From NCBI GenBank assembly GCA_026770585.1, contig MU646414.1, positions 794,865 to 807,354 on the forward strand: 12,490 nucleotides of DNA. Reading direction: 5' to 3'. Of the stretch, positions 1 through 7,800 are shown in pieces; within the stretch, counting starts at the first letter, position 1; each line of letters opens with the position of its first letter. Under the pieces are notes generated by a model that saw only the letters and a list, made by a program, of their open reading frames with translations, did no database searches and was not told where the DNA came from. The position numbers were made by a program, and so were the translations under genes. The DNA is from Baffinella frigidus. Lineage: Eukaryota; Cryptophyceae; Cryptomonadales; Baffinellaceae.

Positions 1-45
<45 letters not shown>
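1..45. other. Run of 45 G at the window start
   Basis: The first 45 bases are an uninterrupted G run followed directly by mixed sequence. Nothing else in the window resembles it; the next longest G or C runs are about 13 bases. It is more likely a sequencing or assembly artefact (for example no-signal G calls or a homopolymer tail at a contig end) than a biological element, but the sequence alone cannot prove this. Confidence 0.6.
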
Positions 46-46
<1 letters not shown>

Positions 47-98
47 ACTCGAGATCCGTAGGGCCCTGCGGAGGTCCTGGTGAGGACCCCTCGGTGGT

Positions 99-140
99 CC
101 TAGGGTTTAGGGTTTGTTTTTAGGGTGTGGTGTTTAGGGT
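99..140 (-). repeat. Degenerate TTTAGGG telomere-like heptamers
   Basis: Several TTTAGGG or near-TTTAGGG units with spacing errors lie here. This is the only place where the G-rich strand is on the + strand; all other telomere-like arrays in the window are C-rich on +. The degeneracy suggests an interstitial or subtelomeric relic rather than a live chromosome end. Confidence 0.55.
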
Positions 141-460
141 TGAGGAATCAGGGCTTAACAAAGGTACGGGGCTTGGGGCTTGGGGTCCTAGGTGGGGTGT
201 GGGTTCTTGTTTTCGAGGGTGCCCTGTATCGCGGCTTGAAAGGCGGTCCTGCAGGCTCCTTTCTGGGGCGTGGGGTTTGGAGGTTAGGGGGCGTGGACAC
301 CGCCCCCAGGGTGGTCCTATGCTCCCAGGACAAGCCCTACTGTACATGTAGGACCCTACAATTTAGGGCGATGCGTGTCGTTACTCGCGAGTACAGGGGT
401 ACCTCGCTCATAAGAAAACGACCCCCCCTGGGTGCTCTGTCGGGGAGGGGGTTTTCCTGC
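125..460. other. No supported gene; start of repeat-rich flank
   Basis: Open frames on both strands cross this stretch, but they run through telomere-like sequence, a foldback end and a tandem repeat, and their products are low-complexity and unlike any family I recognise. Apart from the truncated foldback described separately I see no coding signal. Confidence 0.4.
392..456. mobile_element. Truncated foldback of the TACAGGGGTACC family
   Basis: The left end TACAGGGGTACCTCGCTCAT matches the ends of the three complete elements at 9520-9957. A C-run, a short middle and a GGAGGGGGTTTTC arm follow, but the last part of the right arm (the TATGAGCGAGGTACCCCTGTA segment of the intact copies) is missing. 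The sequence passes straight into the tandem repeat at 461. This is a broken copy. Confidence 0.7.
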
Positions 461-612
461 GATTCGCTTAAACCGAGAGTTCGCTTAAACCGAGAGAGTT
501 GCTTTATTGAACCGAGAGAGTTGATTTATTTCACTGAAACCGAGAGAGTTGCTTTATTGATTGTGATTCGCTTAAACCGAGAGAGGTGCTTCATTGATTG
601 TGATTCGCTTAG
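461..612. repeat. Degenerate tandem repeat, unit about 27-37 bp
   Basis: Five to six imperfect units share the core CTTAAACCGAGAGAGTTGCT with TTTATTGA and, in some units, GATTCGCTTAAACC. Unit length varies because the GATTCG part is lost in the middle units. No protein or RNA function is evident. Confidence 0.75.
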
Positions 613-616
613 ATAG

Positions 617-890
617 CTCATGAAGCGGGCCCATCCACGCTTTCGCTTTTCTTCTTCTTTAGTACTGTCGAGCCTTAAGTTGAGTGATCCAATAGTCTGT
701 GATCCTTACGACAGACCCGCCTCAGCATCCTCTGAAGACCCACTCATAATTTACACCCTCCACTCATAATTTTGTACAAAAGTTTGGTCATGAGGCGGGC
801 TCGTCCGTCCTGCCACGACGAAGCGTTGCGGTTTATCGGGACAAGACACACTCGTGTGTACCAGTATCGCCACACGGTGTCCACGAGTTT
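617..890. other. Unassigned stretch with short direct repeats
   Basis: No gene is seen. Two short direct repeats are present: TCATGAAGCGGGCCCATCC at 618-636 resembles TCATGAGGCGGGCTCGTCC at 788-806, and CACTCATAATTT occurs at 741-752 and 761-772. Together they suggest an old imperfect duplication of about 170 bp. Confidence 0.4.
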
Positions 891-891
891 C

Positions 892-1080
892 TAGAGCGTT
901 TACGGTAATTGTTGTCCGTTTTGGACTTGCGGTTTTCCCGTTTTCCAATTTTGATTTGTACCAGAAGTGTCCATTTAAAGTTCGTAAAATATTTTAAATG
1001 GACACTTCTGGTACAAATCAAAACCGGGAAACGGGAAAACCGTATGCCCAAAACGGACAACAATTGCCGCAAACGCTCTA
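892..1080. mobile_element. Foldback element with TAGAGCG ends, TA-bounded
   Basis: Two arms of about 88 bp (892-979 and 993-1080) are near-perfect inverted repeats around a short AT-rich loop. Ends read TAGAGCGTTTACGG and its complement. The outer TA could be a TA target duplication, as in Tc1/mariner-type MITEs, but because TA is self-complementary this cannot be separated from the inverted repeat. Both strands give a similar short open frame (HLK..FKWTLLVQIK) simply because the element is a palindrome. A diverged relative may lie at 11356-11536. Confidence 0.8.
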
Positions 1081-1153
1081 CTGCTTCCAATTAATTCTCC
1101 AGCTGTTAGCGGAGAAACGAAAACAATCAAGATTTTTTTCAACGTATGCACGG

Positions 1154-1324
1154 AATTTCATCTCACACAATCTATTTAGTAATTGGTTTTAGAAAGCCAA
1201 CTCCCCCGCAAAATCGTCAACTTAACATTTTAATTAGTAACAGTAATCATCAATAAGTTGACGATTTTGTGGGTGAGTTGACTTCCTAAAACCAATTAAT
1301 AAATACATTCTGTGAGATGAAATT
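1154..1324. mobile_element. MITE-like foldback, TCATCTCACA ends, 4-bp duplication AATT
   Basis: Arms 1158-1224 and 1254-1320 are inverted repeats with ends TCATCTCACA. Taking TCAT as the terminus gives a 163-bp element flanked by AATT on both sides (1154-1157 and 1321-1324). AATT is a palindrome, so alone this duplication is weak, but the same end and duplication length recur in five other elements of the window. Confidence 0.75.
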
Positions 1325-1345
1325 GTGAAACCCGGGGTGGGTCGG

Positions 1346-1562
1346 CAGGTGTCGCTCGAGGACATTAATGGGGTAACGGCCTGAAAATGGGGTAGTTAGG
1401 CCTACGGCATTGGCTAGGACCTCCTACCGTAGGCCGAGACGTTTTGGTCCTAGGATCCCTCGGCCTACGGTAGGAGGTCCTAGGCAATGCCGTATGCCTA
1501 ACTACCCCATTTCCAGGCCGTTAGCCTATGAACATGTACAACGGGAACGAGGTTGCCATGTC
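1346..1562 (+). pseudogene. Decayed copy of DnaJ exon 1, split by a MITE
   Basis: The segment 1346-1365 repeats the 3' splice site and start of exon 1 (CAG then GTGTCGCTCGAGGACAT), and 1532-1562 continues with the next part (ACATGTACAACGGGAACGAG and on to GCCATGTC). Joined at the duplicated ACAT they match 1818-1864 without a gap. The 166-bp element at 1366-1531 separates the two halves. After 1562 the match to exon 1 ends, so this copy lacks the zinc-motif half and the donor site. It is a non-functional partial duplicate of the exon. Confidence 0.85.
1366..1531. mobile_element. 166-bp MITE, TCATAGG-type ends, 4-bp duplication ACAT (copy 1)
   Basis: This is an almost complete palindrome with core TAACGGCCTGAAAATGGGGT at one side and its complement at the other. 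It is flanked by ACAT at 1362-1365 and 1532-1535. The undisrupted paralogous sequence at 1834-1837 has a single ACAT, so insertion boundaries and duplication length are directly visible. The second copy at 2837-3002 is the same length. The central loop (about 26 bp) is in the opposite orientation in the two copies. Confidence 0.92.
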
Positions 1563-1603
1563 GAGGTTTTTTATGACGGCGATCCATGGATCGGCAGGTG
1601 TCT

Positions 1604-1752
1604 ATGTTCAAAGGGAAACGGTTTCAATTTAAAACCATTGGATTCAATGAAAATTACTACACGCATGCTTTGATATTACTAGTAAAATTCATTATGTGTA
1701 GTAAATTTCATTGCCAGAAACTTTTAAATTAAAACCGTTTCCCTATGAATGT
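1604..1752. mobile_element. 141-bp MITE with ATGT duplication, next to an exon 1 trace
   Basis: The element 1608-1748 has inverted ends TCAAAGGGAAACGG and TCATAGGGAAACGG, flanked by ATGT at 1604-1607 and 1749-1752. Inside are the sub-terminal motifs AATTACTACAC and GTGTAGTAAATTTC, shared with the elements at 2663 and 4055. It sits 8 bases downstream of ATCGGCAG followed by GTGTCT (1589-1601), which resembles a second, badly decayed copy of the exon 1 splice acceptor. Confidence 0.88.
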
Positions 1753-1820
1753 GTCCTCTATCCGGTATGTGGCAGTGTGGCACAGGGGCTCCAGAACTCA
1801 AACCCAAAGTGGATGAACAG

Positions 1821-1898
1821 GTGTCGCTCGAGGACATGTACAACGGGAACGAGGTTGCCATGTCAATCAAGCGCCGCACTGTGTGCCGTAACTGCAAG
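1821..1898 (+). CDS. DnaJ exon 1 of window (26 codons)
   Basis: The exon follows GATGAACAG, starts in phase 0 with GTGTCGCTC and ends AACTGCAAG before gtgacg. It encodes VSLEDMYNGNEVAMSIKRRT and then VCRNCK. VSLED-YNG is the usual opening of DnaJ C-terminal domain I and CRNCK begins the first zinc motif. It is preceded by another intron, not by a start codon, so at least one coding exon is missing upstream. Two partial copies of its beginning lie upstream (1346-1562, and near 1596) and one copy of its end lies downstream (1949-1964). Confidence 0.85.
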
Positions 1899-4800
1899 GT
1901 GACGACCCCTGCACCCGAAACGCTAACCTGCAACTCGAAATCCTAAAAATGCCGCACCTGTAAGGTGAGGAGCAACGGCCCCAAACCCTAAACCCTAAAT
2001 CCTAAACCCGAAACCCTAAACCCTAAACCCTAAACCCTAAACCCTAAACCCTAAACCCTAAACGGAGTTTGTGAACCCTACACCCTAAACTCCAAACCCT
2101 AAACGCTGAACCAGAAACCAGAAACCAGAAACCCATAACGTCTGCGCTTTTCTCAGGGGAGGGGTCAATGGCAGCTGGAGCATTGCCGCGACGACCCCCG
2201 AGATCAGAGAACAGAAAACAGAAAACAGAAACCTCTGCGCTCGCCACAGGGGAGTTTTCATTAACGTGTGCGCTCTTCACAAGGGAGGGGTCAATGCAAG
2301 CAGGAGCATTTCCGCGACTGCGGAGAATGAGATCAGAAACCTCAAAACTGCAAAATCGAACCCCGCAAACCCTAAACCCTGAACCCGCACGCGGCAGGGG
2401 AGGGGTCAATGGAAGCTAGAGCATTGCCGCGACTGCGGAGAATGCCCCCCCGAGATCAAGATGGTCCAGCAGCAGGTCTGCCCCTAAACCGTCAACACGA
2501 AACCCTAAACCCCGATCCTTGAACCCTATACCGTAAACACTAAATCCCACACCTTCGATCCAAAACCCCAAACCCACGCCCCTGGAACCCCGACCCTCAG
2601 ACCCTGTACCGTAGATTGCCCGGCATGGGGTTGTCCTCGGTGCCGTGGGCGAAGCCTTACAGTCATCTCCACAAAAGTATTAATTAATTGCTTTTGGTGC
2701 AACGAAATTTACTACACAAACGCTTTACTATTACTTTTATGAGCAAATCGTGTGGTAATTTTCGTTGCCAAAAGCAATTAGTTAATACTTGTATGGAGAT
2801 GAACAGGCGACAGTCCACAGTCTCACGAACTCACGTTCATAGGCTAACGGCCTGAAAATGGGGTAGTTAGGCATACGGCATTGCCTAGGACCTCCTACCG
2901 TAGGCCGAGGGATCCTAGGACCAAAAAGTCTCGGCCTACGGTAGGAGGTCCTAGGCAATGCCGTAGGCCTAACTACCCCATTTTCAGGCCGTTACCCTAT
3001 CAACGTGTTCGCGCACTCGATGTTGCAGGTTGCTCCAGGGTTTGTGGTGCAGCCTAAACCCTACACCGAAAACGCTACCCCCAGACCTCGAACCCTGTAC
3101 CGCACATCGCCCGGCAGCCTCCTTGCTCCGGCACAGTAAGTCAACTGGTCAACTTTCGGCAGGCCCTATCCCTCAACCCTCAACCCTAAGCCTCGCCCGG
3201 CAGGTTGTTCTGTAAGTCACCTGGTCAACTTTCGGTAGTAAGTTAACTGGTCAACTTTCGGCAGGTTGCGCCGGGGTTCGTGGTGCAGCAGCAGCAGCAG
3301 ATGGCGTCAGAGCACCGCTGCAAGAAAACTAAACCCCACCCCTAGGATCTGTAGGAACTTCTTGGATAGTTTCCGGTGGGTTTGTTGTAACTTCCTGTGT
3401 AGTTTCCGGTGCCGAACCCAAAACCCTGGCGCAGGTTGATGACCTCTTCCGATTCTTCCCTACACCGAAAACCCCAACCCCGAACCCCGAACCTCACACC
3501 CTGCAAACCCCGACCCTACGCTCTGATCCCTAAAGTCAACTTGTCGACTTTCGGCAGGTTGCGCCGGGGTTCGTGGTGCAGCAGCAGCAGCAGGTAGCGT
3601 CAGAGCACCGCTGCAAGAACGAGCCCAAGGAGCTCAAGATGACGGTAGAAAAGGGCGCGCCGGATGGCACGGAGGTGCGCTTCAAGGGCGCGTCGGAGCA
3701 GAGCCCGGGGCAGGTCCCGGGGGACGTGATCGTGTCACTGAAACAGAAGGAGAACTCCACGTTCAAGCGCAAGGGCAAGGACCTGCACATGACCATGGAC
3801 ATCTCGCTCAAGGAGGCGCTCACGGGCTTTACACGCACTGTAAAGCAACTGGACGGGCGCGACGTGGAGGTTGCGAGCCCCGCCTGGAAGGAGTTGACTG
3901 ATCGTCTGGGGATGCAACCCCGTGTGGGATGAGCTTATCTCTCCTTGTAGTGGACGTGGCTGTGTAAAGTCACTCCGATCATCCTACGTGGGATTGTATC
4001 CCCAGACTCCCCCTCACGAGGCGTGCTCGGTGAGTGGATGTATCCCCAGAGATCTCGTGCGCAAACACTTATAATCTATAAACTGGGTTCATTGAAATTT
4101 ACTACACAAAACGATCTTTACTAGTAAATTAAAGCAAACGTGTAGTAATTTTGATTGAAATCCAGTTTATAAATTATAAGTGTTTGCGTATGAGATCGGA
4201 GGCGCTCCAGTTGACGGTTCGGGTACTCTCGGATTGACTCTGAATTTATTTAAGACTCGAACGACTGTTGACTAATCAGATCCATTCATGGTACTAACCG
4301 TGCCCGGTTTGGTCATCGTCGTGGTACAAACGCCGCCCGGATTGGTCAACTGTCGAGCCCCCCCCCCCCCGTGCGAATGTTGACCCCAGGACGGCAAAAG
4401 TGGCCGTCGGCTGCTTCTGAAAGGGGGGGGGTTACACTGTAAAGCACCTTCGCGCTGTATCAGTTGCTTTACGGCAGACCCTTCTCCGAGAGAGTTCCCA
4501 CATAGCGGGCCACGAAGGGATTCTTGGTGGTTCAGCCACCAAGAATCGGTTGGGACATCCTAGGGACAACCCCATGTCCCTACGGATTGCCTACCGTAGG
4601 GTCCTATGGATTATCCACTAATGGGCTACAGTCCACCTGCCCTAACACAGGCTACCGTAACACATACTCACCCTCCACACATACTCCTTCGGCCGGCCCC
4701 CGATTTCCCCCTGCAAGGAAGTATGTCTGAAGGGTGGACACCATAACGCATACCTACTCTCCACACATACTCAATCAGTTCGGCCCCGACGGGTATGTGT

Positions 4801-7800
4801 TCGGGTAGGTCCACTGTATTCACGAAATCCGTTTGCAGTCCGCTGTGCCTGTAAGGGTGGACGACCTAATTCCGGCGTCAGCCCAATTCCGGCGTCAACC
4901 CTGCAGCCTTGCGACTGCCAGTGGTTTGACCAGTTAGGCCGTTCCTCAGGTTATGCTCCCTAATTCCGGCATTCCGTACCACCCTACCGTATTGCACACC
5001 GTAGCACCCTATGGGATGCCGGGAGTTGGTCGACGCCGGAATTGGGACGACCACCCTTAGCAACACTTGGTCGACGCCGGAATTGGGACGACCACCCTTA
5101 GCAACACCTCCCCCCTCCCGTCAGATCCGGGAGGCAGGCGTGACCCTACTCGACGATCGCCATCACTGTAAAGCACCTGATGCTGCAATGAAGCAACTAA
5201 TCTCTCAGCGGAGTGTTGTCCTGTAAAGCGACTGCTGCATAGCGGAGTCGCTCAACAGGGAAAATCCTAAACCCGAAACCCGGAACCACATCCGGGAGAC
5301 AGGCGTGACGGGGCCCTGTCGAAATCTCATCATAAAGAGAGCGCCGCTGTAGACGGTCACGAACCAGTTTCGAAGATACAAACCAGTTTCGAACACGACG
5401 ATGACCAAAAAGGGGGAGCCTGTCCATGCCTGTCCACAACGTACTCAAGACCCCCAGAATATGGGGTCTTCTCCAACAACTTTGTACCAGAAAAGGCCCT
5501 GAACCCAACTTGCCCCGGGGCGAGTTGACTTCGACAAAGACTCCGTAGTCTTTTTCAAAGTTAAGTTGTTAACTTTGAAAAAGACGTTTTTTCAAAGTTA
5601 AGTTGTTAACTTTGAAAAAAGACGTGGACCAGTCCGTGTGGTAACTAACCCCGCTCGGCGCGTCTCTCAGATCCAAGAGACAGGCGTGACGGGCCCCTAC
5701 TCGACGATCACCAAAAAGGGGGAGGGCATGCCTGTCCACGACGTACTCAAGACCCCCAGAATAGGGGGTCTTCTCCAACAACTTTGTACCAGAAAAGGCC
5801 CCAAAGTCAACTTACCCCGGGGCGAGTTGACTTCGAAAAAGACCCCGTAGTCTCTTTCAAAGTTAACAAGTTAACTTTGAAAAAGACGTGGACTAGTCCG
5901 TGTGGTGACTAACCCCGCTCGGCGCGTCTCTCAGATCCAAGAGACAGGCGTGACGGGGCCCTACTCGACGATCACCAAAAAGGGGGAGGGCATGCCTGTC
6001 CACGGAGTACCCTCCGAAACCGGTGAGAGAGCGCCCCCCTTTGAGGTTTTCGGTTATGAACCATAAACCCCAGAAAAAACTAAGCCCCTGAAAGCCGGAA
6101 CCCGAAACCCGGAACCCGGAACCCGGAAATCGGAACCCTGAATCCTCCGCAACCGGTGAGAGAGGCCCCCTTAGGGTTCAGGTGTTGGGTGAAGGGTTCG
6201 GGGGTTCGGGACAGGCGTGACGGGGCCCTACTCGACGATCACCAAAAAGGGGGAGGGCATGCCTGTCCACGGAGTACCCTCCGAAACCGGTGACCCCCAT
6301 AATCCCGAAACCAGAAACCAGAAACCAGAATCCCGAAACCCTCCGAAACCGGTGCCCCCCCTAACCCCGAAACACTAAATCCTGAACCCCGAACCTTGAA
6401 TCCTCCGAAACCGGTGAGAGAGCGCCCCCCGGTTAAGGGTTTAGGTTATGAACCCTCAACCCCGTAAACCCCTGAAAGCCGAAAGCCGAAAGCCAGAACC
6501 CGGGACCCGAAACCCTCCAAATCCGGTGAGAGAGGTTATCCCCACACCCAAACCCTTTTCCGGCTTAGGGTTTGGGTGTGGGGATAAGAGTGTGAGGAAA
6601 CCTGCGAGAAAGTCTCGCGTGCCCACACGAGAATGCTAGAGGGACCTATTTAAAACCGATGTGCTTTTAAAAGTGGGCATTTGTGTAGTAATTTTCGTTG
6701 ATTGGTCACGCGACTAGCCATGTATTGGCCAGTCACGTCACGAGGTTGGAACACCTTATCCTGGTACAAATATTTACAACCCCACATATAAATAGGATCC
6801 TCCAGTATTGTCGAGTGGTGCGGCTGTCGATTATTCCGCGCTTTTCCTGTGTGTTATATCAGAGAGAGACCGTTGGTAGTGCTAACACGGCCGTTATGTA
6901 TCCCTTAAGTGGCCAGTAGGCTCATACACTCTACCGTCGGGCCCTAGGACCTCTTGGCGGTCAAATTTGACCGCCTGGCCACTTAAGGGATGCACCACTT
7001 AAGGGATGCACTCCCGCCGAGGCTGCGTCTGAGTAGGTCCCTAGAGAGAGAGGTCAGGTCATGTTATTATTAACCCTGAACCCCAAAACCCCCGGAAAGT
7101 CGGAACCCGGAACCTGGAACCATGTTATTAACCCTGAACCATGTTGTTAATTAACCCGTGTACAGTACTGTACACGTATGCACGAACGGAGACAGTGGCG
7201 CACACTGTGATGGCTCGTCTCAGGCACACAGGGGTATTTCAAATAGCAGAACCCGCACACACTCCAGGGCCCTACAGTGGGCCCATCCCTAGGACCCCTG
7301 TCTGGGCCCTACAGTAGGCCCATCCCTAGGACCCCTGTCTAGGACCTAGCGAGGGTATCACTTGAGTGGCCAGTAGGATCATACGCCCTACCGTAGGGCC
7401 CTAGGACCTGCCTAGGACCTCTTGGGGGTCAATTTTGACCCCCCCGCCACTTAAGGGGTATCTCAGCTTGACGTGGAGTTCCTCTCGAGCGACCTACACC
7501 CTAAACCTGATCCCTGCACCCTAAAACCTAAACCCTAAACCCTAAACCCTAAACCCCAAACCCTAAACCCTAAACCCTAAACCCTAAACTCGCGAGCAGG
7601 TAACCTGAAGATCCAGATGAAGGTCAAGTTCCCGAAGACGCTCACCCCCGAGCAGGTGCCAACCCCAAAACCCGAAAATCCAAAACCCGAAACCCCGAAA
7701 CACAAAACACAAAACACGAGCGAGACCCGAAACCCGAAACCCGAACGAGACCCGAAACCCGAAACCCTGAACTCGAAACACGAAACTCGAAACCCCCAAC

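Larger units (their letters stand above)
5400..6289 (+). repeat. Tandem duplication block carrying exon 4
   Basis: Segments starting at GATGACCAAAAAGGGGG or GATCACCAAAAAGGGGG at 5400, 5706, 5970 and 6237 show repeat units of about 306, 264 and 267 bp. The first two units share the downstream part: GGGGTCTTCTCCAACAACTT, a CCCCGGGG palindrome with GTTGACTT arms, a TTCAAAGTTAA hairpin and the acceptor CGCGTCTCTCAG. The unit starting 5970 instead continues into the true exon 4 end and heptamers. Confidence 0.85.

Noticed and set aside
125-616. 163-codon plus-strand open frame
   Set aside because: It crosses telomere-like repeats, a broken foldback and a tandem repeat; the end of the product is a translation of the tandem repeat. 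No family resemblance or splice fit.
909-1094. Similar open frames on both strands (HLK-FKWTLLVQIK)
   Set aside because: The foldback at 892-1080 is a palindrome, so both strands give related peptides by construction.
2044-2409. 121-codon minus-strand frame
   Set aside because: Antisense to heptamers and to the exon 2 copies of the DnaJ gene; no support.
3870-3932. Extension of DnaJ exon 3 to the stop at 3930
   Set aside because: The tail loses family similarity right after QLDGRDVE(V), runs into a foldback at 3905, and a GT donor at 3870 joins exon 4 in frame. It could occur as an intron-retained form, but not as the main product.
6783-6795. TATA-like ACATATAAATAGG as a promoter
   Set aside because: It lies inside intron 4 of the DnaJ gene with no gene starting downstream; AT-rich MITE fragments nearby make a chance match likely.
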